A stretch of DNA of 64,000 nt from Cryptomeria japonica (taxonomy: Eukaryota > Streptophyta > Pinopsida > Cupressales > Cupressaceae). Positions within the stretch are counted from its first letter, which is position 1; every line of letters starts with the position of its first letter. This document shows positions 22,262-36,000 of the stretch, piece after piece. The notes beneath the pieces are model-generated. The model was not told the DNA's origin. It did no database searches and saw only the letters and a list, made by a program, of their open reading frames with translations. A program made the translations under genes and the position numbers. The stretch is from positions 543,076,335 to 543,140,334 of the forward strand of contig NC_081412.1 of NCBI RefSeq assembly GCF_030272615.1. Reading direction: 5' to 3'.

Positions 22262-22999
22262 TATTTTCCCATAATTTTGGTTTTTTCCAACTTGAGAGTA
22301 AGGGGATACCCAAATATTTTCAAGAAAAATTTTCTACCTTGTAATCCCAAAATGCAAGGTATCATTAGTAAAGAGCGAATGGGAAAAGGAATTAGGAGAA
22401 TGCATAATTATAGCCCTTTTCCAATCTCTTTTGATTCTAGTAGTTGTAATTTCCCTACTTAATTATTTTTCCATCATGATAAAAAGTGAGGTTTGAGGCA
22501 ATACGTCCCCTTGTCTTACCCCTTGAGAGGATAGAAAAAAGGCCACAAGGTGAACGATTAACAATAACTAAAAATATTATACCTGACAAGAACAATAAAA
22601 TCCACTTAAACCATAACATATCAAATGCCATTTTGGTAATAAAAAAAGAAAGGAAATTCCAATCAACACATGTCCATAGGCCTTAAGAATTTCTAGATTG
22701 AGCATCATTGTTTTAGTCTTTTCCTCTTTGACCAAGTTAAGGACATCATGTGCAAGAACAACCCCATTTGAAGTTTCTCTACCAAGAACAAACCACCCTT
22801 GTTCACTAAAACTAATTTTAACGAGAAATGTGGCTAATCTTCTAGTTATACCCTTACTGAATATTTTGTAAAGGGAATTACACAATGATATAGGTTTGAA
22901 TTTATTTTCATGCTTTTGTATCTCATGTGTTAGAGCTATGGTCATTACATTCATCTTCTTAAACTAGAGATATGGCTTCTGTGTTTTAGGTATTAGAGA

Positions 23000-23000
<1 letters not shown>
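22262..23000 (-). pseudogene. LINE reverse transcriptase remnant (minus strand)
   Basis: Minus-strand reading gives [30 protein letters not shown], then SEQGWFVLGRETSNGVVLAHDVL, MLNLEILKAYGHV, SRGVRQGDVLP, and SLFTNDTLHFG in place of the catalytic YADD box. The last part, KYLGIPLLSSW, stops at the LTR boundary and the next LINE segment resumes at 7635. The active-site aspartates are lost (TNDT), so the copy is dead. The upstream end runs into the microsatellite at about 23000. Confidence 0.75.
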
Positions 23001-23847
<847 letters not shown>

Positions 23848-24999
23848 AATTGAAAGAGAGATATGAAGATAGAGATTGGGAGGGGTGATGGGGAGAGATA
23901 AAAAAGAAAAAGAGATTATATGATAATTATTATCTTATCTTCTCCAAAAAAAATTAATATAAGTAGTTTTCAAATATTTAAAAAATAGATTCTACTTGAA
24001 TACAATTCTTAAACTATTATTATATTTTAAGTTGAATAATTAAAATTACTTTTTTGTGACTAATGCTTAACTCTCAAAGTCCTAACTACATAAATGTTTC
24101 ATCTAGATCCCAAAACTTTTTCAATCATACAATTATCCATTTTAGAAACAAGTTTTGTCCACCACGATATAAAAAATATAGTATGATGAAATCAAAAGAA
24201 GCATCAAGAAAAACAAAGCGTCGAACATACAATCCTTACCTTTTTGACCTTGCATTCCACTTCACTTTGCATGTGTTGATTGGTGAATGAATGGGTATGG
24301 TATACTTAAAAAAGTTACTATAGAATGACCACAAAACTTGAATCTAGAACTAATGAGTGTGATTCTTAGAATACTAGTTCCATTTGTTTTAGAAATAATT
24401 CTAATACAAACTCGAGCCATGGATGAATCATTTTTTCTTTAAAATTTATTTATAATCATACATTATCTTGAGAACATATGCATCTAACCGTTGTTTATAA
24501 TTATACACTTAGATTTTTTTTTATCAAATTTTAAAATCTTTAGAATTTGCATTTTTAAAGGTTTGGCCCTTTATACTACAAATCCTTCCATTAAAATTTG
24601 TAAAGATAATATACTAAACTGATTCTAATTTCAAGTTTTATTGAATTCAACTTATTAATAAATACATTTAGCAAACAACTTTGTCACAGTGAACAACATT
24701 AGAATGCTTAAAATGTAAGATGAAGAGTGAACTTGATGACCTTATCTAGAATTGTTTGGAGGATTTCATAAGCTCAAGCATTCTTGAATTTTTCGGTTCC
24801 CCCGCCACTGTAATCTACCTCTCATCTAACAACATATTTTCTCCTCCAAATAAATTGATAGAACACCCCTATTCACCATTCTCCTCATTACCACAAAGAA
24901 GGCTATAAGCTAAATTTTTTCATGATCCTCATTCTTAGAGTGGGAAAGATAAAATTGAGGGCATCTTCCCAATGTGGGTGAAAGAAAATAAAGTGTTTG
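23848..24999. other. AT-rich spacer
   Basis: Purine-rich edge of the microsatellite (23848-23920), then AT-rich DNA. A 75-codon open frame at 24063-24290 shows no domain. Nothing else supportable is seen. Confidence 0.5.
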
Positions 25000-25835
25000 A
25001 ATTAGTGCTTCCTTAAAAGGTGTAACAATTCTTAAATAAATGTTCAATCCTCCAAGTGAGGGTGATTTGAATTCAGATGGTTATTGTCATACCAATATGC
25101 TCTAAATTGGCTATGAATATAGTGTAAGGAAACTTGCAGCCATCTTGATGAAAATTTCCACATAACCCATTTAAGATTTCAATCAAATCAACACATAGAA
25201 GCCATATGCAAAGAATCGAAAACATACCCATGAAAATGTGACACAAGATATATCCTGGAAAAACCTAGCCTCCAAAATCATCATCCATCTTGTATTATCA
25301 CCAATTCATCCATTACATTACAACTATGGAAAGCCTTCAAAAACCCAGCCATAATCAGGCACTCCCTATGACCAAGCATGAATCCACACATCCCATTCCA
25401 AGCTTCCTCCTTCACAAATGCTAATTTGACTAACCCAAACAACTACCCTTATGGTGCTTTTATAGAGAGAAGCAACCACAAAACGACTAAGTGATATTAC
25501 ATCAAAACCATGTGCCCAAAACCATGTGACAATAAAATATAATATTTTTCCTAGCTACCACTGACCCACATTTAATATTGGGTACTTCATCATAATTGCA
25601 TTCCCCAATATTAAATAAATACAATATAATAATACCAATGTGTCAATACAACTCATTAAGTGGTTACAAGAATATTCCAAGGGAATCTCTACTTGTTCCA
25701 CGTCCATCTAGGTGCTCGTAGGTGCAATAAAAAAGTATGATATTACAATATAATTCCATGTCCACCTCACATAATAATAAAATAATACAACAATGAAACA
25801 TTATTATGCAAGGTGTACAACACCATTTTACCAAC
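25000..25835 (-). repeat. Probable solo LTR or LTR remnant (minus strand)
   Basis: Read on the minus strand, the block starts near TGTTGTACACC (about 25830) and has an AT-rich upstream part. A TATA box in CTCTCTATAAAAGCACC follows (plus-strand positions about 25455-25475), then a downstream part with no introns or genes. This is the layout of an LTR with U3, promoter and R/U5. No primer site, second LTR or clear target duplication was found, and the left boundary is uncertain. A short open stretch on the minus strand (25480-25290; VKEEAWNGMCGFMLGHRE) is unidentified. Confidence 0.35.
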
Positions 25836-26139
25836 ATCTAGAAACTATAGGAGGCATGGAATATTGTTTGTTATAAGTAATTTAGTTTTTTTATCAGGTC
25901 ATTGTAAGTTAAATTTAGATTTATTGGATATCAATTAAAAATGGTAACAAGGTTTGTGCTTTGTAGTGGGTTGTTTTGGATAGACTATAAGTTTTATCTA
26001 TCTTTTTAGAATCATACAATATTGTTTAAAATATCTATTTTTTATAATTAAGGTTGCATTATTTTTTTCAATCAACTTTAGAGACATAATATTATTCTTA
26101 TTTTGGTTTATTGTTTTCAACAAGATATAAAAGAATAAA
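25836..26139. other. AT-rich spacer before the LINE
   Basis: No gene or repeat signal recognised. Confidence 0.4.
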
Positions 26140-29100
26140 ACACTTGGCAAAATCTTATTTAGGTCAGGCTTGATAGGTTATTGGTGTCAAGTAATTGGAA
26201 AAATTATGACTCCCTCTCTTTCTCTATACCCTTCCTATATCAAGATCTGATCATAGTGCGATTATTCTGTCTATGGAAGACTCCAAGGAGAAAAAATTCT
26301 ATCCCTTCAGATGTGAAATAATGTGGTCCTAAGACTCGGATTTTAGATCTCTAGTTGAACAATGGTGGAATGTCCCTGTCGATGGCACCCCAATGTTTTG
26401 TGTTGCCCAAAAACATAAGTTTGTTAAGGAAAAGGTCTGAGGTTGGAACTATTACTCATTTGGGAATATCTTTGAACAAAATTTGATCATTGTTGTGAAC
26501 CTTGAGAATATTAAGAGGAAGATAGAAGATAATTGTGCTTTTGAGGAAGAGAGAACAGGGGAGATTTTGCTAAGAGATCAATGGTTCAGGTTGAACAAGA
26601 AAGAAGAGGTGTTTTGGAAACAAAAATTAAGAATACAATGGCTCACTAAAGTCGATAAAAGCACCAAATTATTTCACCAATCCACCATGAAGAACAAGAG
26701 AATAAATAGGATAGGGAAGCTCATTAAAGATGATGGATCAATTACAGAAAACAAAAAAGAGAGGGCTGAGATGTTTGTTCATTTTTTTACCCTGAATAAC
26801 TCAAATAACCAGAACAACTCTCAAGACCCTAATGATTTTCTCAGGGTGATTCCAGAGGTTATCACTAAAGAGGATTTGTCTTTACTAGTCTCCAAGGTAT
26901 CCTTACAGGAGCTTAGGGATGTAGTGTTCTCCTTTGTTTCTTTCAAAGCCTTGGATCTTGAAGGTCCTTCCTTCTTCCAAGATCACTGGGATATCATTGG
27001 AGTGGATATCTATCATACGGTGAAGGACTTATTTAGGTGAAGTAAAATCCTCAACCAAATCAGCTCAACCTTCATTGCTTTAATTTCAAAAAATGCTAAT
27101 GCTACTTCCATCAAGGACTTTAGACCTATCGGCTTGTGCAATACTCTATACAAAATTATCTCAAAGGTTATGGTTAATAGGCTCAAACCTTTGCTTGATA
27201 AGATGATCTCACTCAACCAAAAAGGTTTTGTCAAAGGGAGGCACATTATGGATACAATTATAGTTGCACATGAATTGGTACACTCAATGGACAGTAGCAA
27301 AGTACCCACTATGGACTTGAAATTAAACATTTCAAAAGCTTACGATAGAGTTCCTTGGAACTTTCTCTTTGAAGTCCTGAGAAATTTTGGATTCAAGGGT
27401 AAATTTTTAAATGTGATAGTTCAATGTGTCACGAATCCAAAATTCTCACAGTTACTAAATGGGTCCCCGAGTGATTATTTTTCATGTTGGAAAAGGCTTC
27501 ACCAGGGTGACCCATTGTTTCCATATCTATTCATTATCGTTGTTGAGGTTCTTGGTTGGAATATTGACAAAATTTAAAGGAGAGGAAAGCTAAGGGGTGT
27601 TAGGGTTGCCTCTACTTTTGATCCTATATCAAACCAACAACTTGTTGATGATACCATCATCTTTGGTGAAGCTTATGTCTCAAAAGAGAAATGCTGGAAG
27701 ATGACTCTAGATAACTATGCAAAGATCTCAGGGCAACATATTAACTATGAGAAAAGTGTTTTTATGAATGTCAGTCACAACCTACAAGAGAAAATTACTA
27801 ATATTTTGGATTGTCAGACTATTGCCCTTCCATATTCTTACTTGGGGTTACCCCTCATCTCTAATCTCCATCCTCTCTATTTTGGAATGGGATAATTGAA
27901 ACATTTCAAAATAAGTTAGCCGGATAGAAATGGATGCTTCTTGGCCTGGTGGGAAAATTCAATTGGTAAAATCTTGTATTTAAAATATTCCAGTCTATTA
28001 CCTCTCCCTCTTTAGAATACCAGGGTCTATTGCTATCAGGATAGAAAAGATCCAAAAATGTTTCCTAAGGACTAGAACTGAGGAAAAGAATAGACTATCT
28101 CTCATGGCCTGGGATAGGGTCTGCTTCTTGATTAAGGCGAGGGGTATTGGAATAAGAAAACTTAAGTCTTTCAATCATGCCTTAATCTCCAAAGTCGACT
28201 AGTAGTTGATTGAAAGGAAAAATTATTGGGTATATATTATAAAAGCTAAAAACCTTAGTAATGCTAGAAGTTGTTGTTTCCTAAATGAGATGAATTTACC
28301 CTCAGGATCCTACATTTAGAATAATTTTGCAAAAACTAAAGCTACACTTAGGAAGGGTAGAAAAAGGCTAATTGGGAATGACAAAGGAAGCAATTTCCTG
28401 GACGATGTGTGGATTAAAGACCAAGCCCTCTTAGAATTACCTCAATTCAGGAAAACCAAGCAAATTCTGATCAATAAATGTGGAAAGTAGGTTCATGATT
28501 ATATTATATGGCAAGGAGACAAGGAAAAATGAAAGACCCTGGAAGGTGAGGTGCTTCGATAGGGGGATATCCCAATCCAACACCGCGACCAACTAGTCAA
28601 ATATTCTCAATCTCTAACTTCTCTTTTAGTTGATTGCACTGTCATCTCTCCTCATGTGGAGGATGATTGGATCTAGTGGTTAAACCCCTCTAGAACTCTC
28701 AGAGTTAATTCATCCTATCATAGTATTGTGGGAGAACTAGTTGAAATATTCTGCTAGAGAAGCATTTGGATAAAAGGCCTTATTTTGAAGAGCAATTGTT
28801 TCTAGTGGGCTACTACTCATGGAAGAATTATGATGATAGATAATCTAAACAAAAGAGGTTTTTCCTCTGTTAATAGGTGTGTTTTATGCTATAAAGACCT
28901 TGAGAGCATTGATAACCTATTTTTGCATTGCCAATTTGCCAAGGGAAATTGGGAAGAAGTGTTAGGAGATTTAAAAACTTGGTAGACTCTACTAGGAAAT
29001 ATGAAAGACCTTATGGAATAGTGGCCCCTAGCCTCTTATATTCATCCTATTACCAGAAATATTTGGATGCAAATTCCACCTATTATGGCTTGGAATATAT

Positions 29101-29770
29101 GGAAAGAACGAAATAATAGAGTATTTAGGGATGAAACGGGAAGTAGTAAGGTGATATTTTATATTATAAAGCAACAGGTAAAAGAGAGAATTAATGCGAT
29201 TCAACCACATAAATCAAAAGTTTTGCCAAGTCTACTAGACTTAATATTAAAACAAATATGGGGAGTTCATCATGGTCCTCTAAGGATGAATTGGCATAAT
29301 ATGATCTTGAGGAAAAGCTGCACTTGGACCCCCACAGAGGAAGGCTGACTAAAGTGTAATTTTGATGGTTGTTCAAAAGGGAACCCCAGTGTATCTGGAG
29401 CAAGAGGTATCATAAGGGATTGCAAAGGCTACATAATAGAAGCGTATTCCGCAAACCTTGGAATGGGTTCGAATAATAGAGAAGAAGCGATGGCAGCATG
29501 TAATGGCCCTGAACGCCTGCACCACCATAATGACAACAATGTGATTCTGGAAGGTGATTCGAAACTTGTAGTCAATTGCCTAAATGATACAATGAAATCC
29601 CCTTGGGAGATAAGAGGAATTATTCAAAAGTGTAAAAGTCTATTCAATGCCTTTTGCAAAATATAAGTGCAACACATGTACAGGGAAGGAAATACGACAA
29701 CAGATGAGGCTGCAAATCAAGGCTTAACAAAAAAGGAATGGTATCACTTTAATTATCAGGAGATCTGACA
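26140..29770 (+). pseudogene. 5'-truncated LINE (L1-type) ORF2: endonuclease tail, reverse transcriptase, zinc finger, RNase H
   Basis: The element begins inside the endonuclease (RLDRLLVSSNW, then ISRSDHSAIILS at 26166-26270). A linker helix region follows (26483-27040; KSTKLFHQSTMKNKRINRIG). The reverse transcriptase at 27065-27895 has KDFRPIGLCNTLYKIISKVM, NQKGFVKGRHIMDTIIVAHEL, KAYDRVPWNFL, LHQGDPLFPYLFII, and LVDDTIIFGEA in place of YADD. Near 28875-28960 lies a zf-RVT-like finger (CVLCYKDLESIDNLFLHC). The C-terminal RNase H at 29355-29740 keeps D-E-D-D candidates: FDGCSKGNP, NREEAMAA, LEGDSKLVV, TTDEAANQ. There are many stops, and the frame is otherwise partly preserved. It would copy its own RNA at a nicked target. 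The same clade as 44048-46845, judged from the shared FFH-T-MK linker. Confidence 0.85.
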
Positions 29771-30849
29771 AGATTAAATAATATTTTGGCTAGTGAAAGG
29801 GTAAAAACTTTCTTGGGTGATTCAGTCAATTACTTGAAGCTATAACGGTTGAGGTTTCCCCTTTTCTTCAGGTTCTATGAGTGCCAAGAAATTTCAAATT
29901 CAAATTTCCCACCCGATAACCTAAAATTTGATGAGTAGGATGCTGACTATTTGGCTGATTGGGGTGATATGTACACTGCCAAGTTGGCATGTTGATGACG
30001 AGGGTGTCAAAAATTTGAATGGTCTAATTCCTTGCAATGTTTTTTAAGGATGACGATATCATTTGTGGGAAAGGCGGTGGTCTTTGTTTCTCGAGGTGCC
30101 TTAATTTCCCATAATATGAAAAGAACACCCACATGTGTGGACAACACAACCTATCAAAGCAAAAAAAACCTTTGGGTGAACCCAAAATAGTCGATGATAC
30201 TTTTTTGCCAACTTTGACACTACAATATTTATTTTCAGAAAAAAAAAACTTTAGATTCAGACACCTATTACTACTGAATCGTAAGTAATTTGTAGATGAT
30301 GTGAACTAGTGATTTGTGTCATTTTGTATGTAGATTCTAAAAATATTTTTTTGATAATTTTTTAAATCAATTTGCTTCTATTTTTCTATCTCCCTCGAAA
30401 ACTAGTTTTTTTGACAAAACAACATTTTTAAAGAGATATACTATATAGCATAACTTTTTTTTCTATAATAGATATGAACGTGATTCTTTCAAATTTGGTT
30501 TTGTAACATCCATATCTAGTGTTTGCAATTGGTTTTGTAATGTTATCTTCAATATTTCATCGAGTTAACTATAATTTTGACATATGTCCATTTGGTATTA
30601 CATAACTTGTTGTATATGTAACGAAAATCAATTTATTTTTTGTTGGAAAGAGGACTTCAATACCTAGTGCGTAAATATTTTTCCAATTTTTTTTTCACTT
30701 GTTTATTGTTTTTCCATAAGCGTTGAACTTAGAAGTTGATGTTTGGTGTGAAACCTATGTTTAGTTAACCTTAAAAAAAAATCTTAATAAACTCAATATA
30801 TATTAAATAATAATCATTAAACAACTCTCTTCAAGTACTACTATCATGT
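29771..30849. other. AT-rich spacer after the LINE
   Basis: The first few hundred bases may be LINE 3' untranslated sequence, but no clear poly(A) tail is visible. The rest is T-rich, with no supportable feature. Confidence 0.4.
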
Positions 30850-31567
30850 ATTTGGGTTTGTCAAAATTCATCTATTTGAGCCCCAAATTTGAGCTTCGAA
30901 GGCAAAAAATTTGCAGAAACTAGGAGAGTTTGGAGGGGATATGATCCCTCTGCCTAGCAATACTGAGTTGAATAATGAAAAATAGGGGTCCTCTGTTAAA
31001 ATTGAGCTAATTGAAACAAAACCCATGCGTTTGCGTAATTCTACTCCTCCGGCTAAACCTAAGGGTAAGAAGTTGTTGGTTGTGCAGGAAATGGAACCCC
31101 TTAAGGTAGCCTTGCTCAAAATTAACTGGATACCCCCAAAAACAACCATGTCAAAGCTAAGAAGACTGAGAAGGACTCTACAAGAAAGAGTATTACTATT
31201 CACCTTGACCTACATGACTCAAAGAATGAGGAGGAAAATATAATGGAGAGGGAGAAGAAGCAGAGTAGTTCAGCATAAAGAAGGTTCACTATGCTATTGG
31301 CCAAGGAAAATAAGGTTTCAAATAAGACAAAGGAGACAACCGTGAATCTTGAAGAGGCCTTAAATCTAGAGGAAGAGGGTGATATCTCTAATGAGGACTC
31401 AGAGCATGAGGAGTTCCAAGATGAAGAAGAAGAACAAGAAGAATAGTATAAGGAGGAGATGGAAGAAGGGAGTGAATCCTCAAAATACTCGGAGGATTTT
31501 GACCCGAACACATAGCCTTCCAATTCTCAAGAGGATATAGAAGGAGAACTTTTGCATGTTGCCTAGG
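30850..31567 (+). pseudogene. Decayed acidic coding remnant
   Basis: Two overlapping plus-strand frames read like a degraded protein. One has KPMRLRNSTPPAKPKGKK (31016-31075). The next, from about 31147, has KAKKTEKDSTRKSITIHLDL and then a strongly acidic region (31360-31500; ISNEDSEHEEFQDEEEEQEE). At least three stops and one frameshift are present. The basic-then-acidic composition could be the end of a LINE ORF1 or of an unrelated gene. I do not recognise it, and no splice sites are evident. Confidence 0.35.
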
Positions 31568-32683
31568 TTATAAATTCAGGAAGATCAAATGATTCCCTAT
31601 TCAAACTATTATCTTTTTGTTTCCAATTCACAAATTCTTACTTTATTCAAAGGAAATCCAACAACATCCCCTTTTTTTATGATGGAAAAAGAATTTCAAA
31701 GAATGCCTTTAACAGGACAACATTCTTACATGCCTATTCTCGAAACCTCTACCAGCACTTCAATTCTCTTCTATTTCAACTTTGCAAATCTAGCGATGAA
31801 CTATACATTCTAATTTCATAAAAATTCATTTTTTTTGTTCATTAAATAATTTGGGTTCCCCCCCTGTTTTGAAGATGTTCTCCTAGTGTTCTTGAAAATA
31901 CAATAGGCATACAACTAACAAAGTAGGTTTGGTTTTGAGATATATATGTATTTTGGCACATTTGTAAAGTGAATCTAAAATATTATTAAACATTGTTGAT
32001 ATATTACTCTAAATTATTGTTTCATAGGGAGAGGGTTAGTAGGGTGTCTTGTACAATTGCTTTCCCTATCTCGTAAGGCTCTTCAAAAGATCATGTATCC
32101 AAAAAGGTATCATGTAATCAAATGAGGTGGGTATTAAAATTAGTGGTGAGTTTTCTAATGCTACCCAGTTTGAGAGGGATTTGTGGTGGTCTTATTGGCT
32201 GGAGTAGTCCATTGGGGGCCACCGGTCCGGTAATTTCATGGCGAGAAATAGCTCTTTCTTCCAGACCAAGATCATTCACATCGTCTTGCACGCTTCTACG
32301 GGATTACACACTGTTGATTTTTTTAGTCAGTCCCTTTTCTCTCATAGAAGATGCCTTTGGCATAATAATTTTAAAATAAATTAAAATAATCCTAAATAAA
32401 TATAATAATTTAAAATGTAATTCTAGATGTATTCTAGACCTAATCGATTTAATATATATTTTATGAGTTAATTATAAAATATCATAATATCTGGGTTTGA
32501 CGTAACGGAGATGTGGCATCATATCGTGAAGAATTAATTTTAAAATTGCGAAAGAATTAGTACTGTGCTCGAAATATAAAATTTATTTATTTAATTCGAT
32601 GTTTTAATAATATTTTGCGAGGATATCGTGAGAGCCGTGTATTCCAGCAGGAATCAGACCTTCTAAGTAAGGTAAGAGTGGCG
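31568..32683. other. Spacer upstream of the receptor gene
   Basis: No protein signal could be supported. A plus-strand open frame at 32122-32379 has no recognisable domain. The distal promoter of the downstream gene may lie here. Confidence 0.4.
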
Positions 32684-32745
32684 GACTTACAGTTTGACAA
32701 ATTCTTCGGAGAGTGACTTACAGTTTGAAACATTCTTCGGAGAGT
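32684..32745. repeat. 31-base tandem duplication upstream of the receptor gene
   Basis: Unit 1 is 32684-32714 and unit 2 is 32715-32745. Each starts GACTTACAGTTTGA and ends TTCTTCGGAGAGT, with only small differences between them. They lie about 290-350 bases before the start codon, in the likely promoter or 5' UTR. Confidence 0.85.
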
Positions 32746-32852
32746 GGCGGAATTGATCTTTATACGGCGCAGAATGGATTCAACTTTATTTGGCAAGGAG
32801 TAATTATTGCTCTTTGAATGCTAAGACTATCTCTGTTTCTAATTTTGTATGT

Positions 32853-32859
32853 ATATAAT
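32853..32859 (+). promoter_or_regulatory. Candidate TATA box of the receptor gene
   Basis: TATATAA lies about 177 bases before the ATG at 33036. This is a position-and-motif call only, and other AT-rich sites exist nearby. Confidence 0.3.
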
Positions 32860-33035
32860 CTTCCAGAATTTCGAGAGTACATACAAAATGTATGAATACA
32901 GCCACCATATTTAGGCTCAGAATTTGGTCAACATCCATCTGTCTACCTACAGAGTTGATGAATTCACATTTAATGAATCAGTAAAGAAGAAATTTTAGAG
33001 TTCGATTCTCCCATTACTACACAATAAGACTAGAT

Positions 33036-36000
33036 ATGGGCGGTAGAGCAAATTTTGGATGTCCAGTGTTGAACATTGCTATGGCTATGGGTGCTCTTTT
33101 GTTATGTGCTGCCGCCCTAGGAGAAATGGATGCTCCATCAATAAATATAGGTGCTATTATCGCCTTGGACACAACTAATGGAAAAATAGCCAAGACTGCT
33201 ATCGAAATGGCGGTTGAAGATGTAAACAGAAACGCCAGTCTTCTGAATGCCACGCTCCTCAATATTGATATCCGAGACTCCAAACAAGATGCACTCATAG
33301 GCGCTTCTGCAGGTAATAACACATCCTCTACCCACCATAATGATATTATTAAAGGAATATATCTGTTTATTATTTATCTCTCTTTAAATTCATACTCTGG
33401 GTATAGAAAGAAATACCAATGGGTTGCCTCGAAATGAGCATTGCAGCATTGGACCTGCTCAGAAAAGGATGTGTAAGCATAGTCGGTCCACAAACCTCCG
33501 TGGTGGCTGAGTTCGTAGCGTATTTGGGCGTTGCAGCGCGTGTTCCAGTTGTAACATTTGGAGCAACAAATCCCTCTGTCTCAATGCATCGATACCCTTA
33601 CTTCGTTCGTATGGTGCCCAGTGATACAACACAAATGACAGCAATAGCAAAGCTGATAGAAAAGTACAGATGGAGGGATGTGGCGCTTGTGTATGTAGAT
33701 GATGATTTGGGGACGGGGGCCATTCCCGCCTTAAACGATGCCTTACGACAAGTTGAGGCAAAAATTGTTTTCAAAGCTGCAGTCTCTCCCAAGGCCAACG
33801 TCTCCGCAATGCGAAGGATAGTTGAGCATAAGCTTATGAAGCTGGAGTCACGAGTATTCATCGTGCATATGCATCCTGATTTGGCCCTAATCCTGTTTTC
33901 CGAGGCGTACAAATTAGGAATGATGAGCAGTGAGTATGTATGGATCATTACCGACGGATTGGCCAGTCTATTAGATTCCTTCAACGCCACTTCTCTCCTC
34001 TCCATGAACGGTGTGGTGGGGGTTAAAAGAAAGCTCACACAAACCAACCAGCCAAGGCTGAATGAATTTGCTAGAAGATGGAAGAAGCGGTTTAAAGCCC
34101 AGAATCCTACAATACCAAGCCTGGAATTAAATACCCGTGCGCTTGTTGCATATGATACAGTGTGGACAATTGCTATCGCAATCGGTCATCTCGTGCGTAT
34201 GGAAGCATTCAATGGTAACTTTTCAGAGGCTTCTCGCAGCACCAAATTTCTGAATTTCAAGGGTTTTGAGGGTGGAGAGCAGTTGCTTAATCAGATCCTA
34301 GAGACAAACTTTCTTGGCCTGAGTGGTCCTGTTCGAATTAGTAAAGAAAGCGGAGATCCTCTGGAGAGCTCGTATGACATTATCAATGTTGTTGGCAGTC
34401 GTATTGATGTAATTGGGTCATGGACAGAAAGGGGCTTGAATATTACTTCAACACAAGTAGTTAATTGGGGCGGTGGATCAGGAAAAACACCACGTGGGTG
34501 GGAGATACCTGAACCAGGCAAGAAACTGAAAATAGCGGTGCCTTGGGAGCTAGGGTTTTCACAATTCGTCAGCGTAAAACCAGTTGATGCCAAAGCAGGT
34601 GCACTAAATAAGACATATGAGATTAAAGGCTTCTGTATTGAAGTGTTCAAATCGGTGCTCAAGAGATTGGATTATGAATTGCCATATGAATTGATACCTT
34701 ATGGAACTGGCAATGTCACCGAGGGCTACTATGATGACCTCGTCTACCAGGTCTATCTCCAGGTCAGTTAACTTATTTTTTTCATTTCTGTAATGTGAAT
34801 CTATATTTCCAACTGATTGACTGGAATAAAATGTGAAAACTGAAGCAGAAATTTGATGCGGTAGTGGGAAATGTAGCAGTGATAGCAAATCGGAGCAAGT
34901 ATGTAGATTTCACACAGCCGTACACGGAGACGGGACTGATAATGGTGGTAGCAAATTCAGACGAGGGATCAAGTGACCCTTGGGCCTTACTGCTCCCATT
35001 TACTCCGGCCATGTGGATAACTACTATTGCATTTTTCTTCTTCACGGGAGGAGTTGTTTGGTTTCTGGAGCACAAAGAAAATAGGCAATTCAGAGGGAAT
35101 CCTCGGAATCAAATCTTGACATTCATCTGGTACTTCTCATGCTCACTCTCTCTTTGTTTCTATGGCATTATACATAAATTAATAGCTATGTATCCATCTT
35201 CAATACTTACTTTACTAAGGACAGTAAAGCTTAAACGGTCCAGACCTTCTTGTGAAGATAGATGGTCACTGTTATTAGGGCGAGGAGGCATTGAAACAGC
35301 TGAGCTGTTCGTGGTGATCATCGACAACTTGTCTTACCCACTTGTGAGCACGTAGTTCCCGTCAACTGTAGTAAGCCGTTGGGGGCACGTAGTTCCCACT
35401 TTCCTGCCAATCCGCATCCATTCATTCACGTGGATGATGCTCACTCCCTGGGCCCTTCAATCCCAATCCTATCATCTCCCACTCCCTAACTTTTTTAATC
35501 GAAATAAATGATCATTTTCAGAAGTTGGAGAGATTGTGCAGTTTCAGATACACAAATGATTAGTCAACCTTAAAAAATATTAGTCAATTGCAGAAGCAAT
35601 TAAATCTGATAACATTAATTAAAAAAACAATTTTAAACTTAAAAAATGACTTTTAATAATAACCTTGATTAATACATTTGATTAATTTAAATTACTAAAC
35701 TGAATAAAAGCATAAAAAAGCTTTTCCAACGACCCATTTGGTTTGCAATGAAGTGAAAATATTTTCTTAAATCTTAAAAAATATTTTTTTTTTAACTTAT
35801 TTGAATGGCATCTTATGATTACAATCAAGAATATGAAAGCTCCCAAGAAGCTTCTTAGGTGGAAGGTTTTTATAAAAATATAAAATAAAATTAAAATCTC
35901 TATTAGAAAGAGATTTTAAGTCTGATAATATGGAAATGTTTATTAATTATTAAATTGTATAAGATGCATTTTATTAAATTCTCATGATTAGATTATGTGT

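Noticed and set aside
32122-32379. 85-codon open frame upstream of GLR
   Set aside because: No domain, no splice support and atypical composition.
33138-34888. Minus-strand open frames opposite the GLR exons
   Set aside because: Antisense to a well-supported coding exon; no domain.
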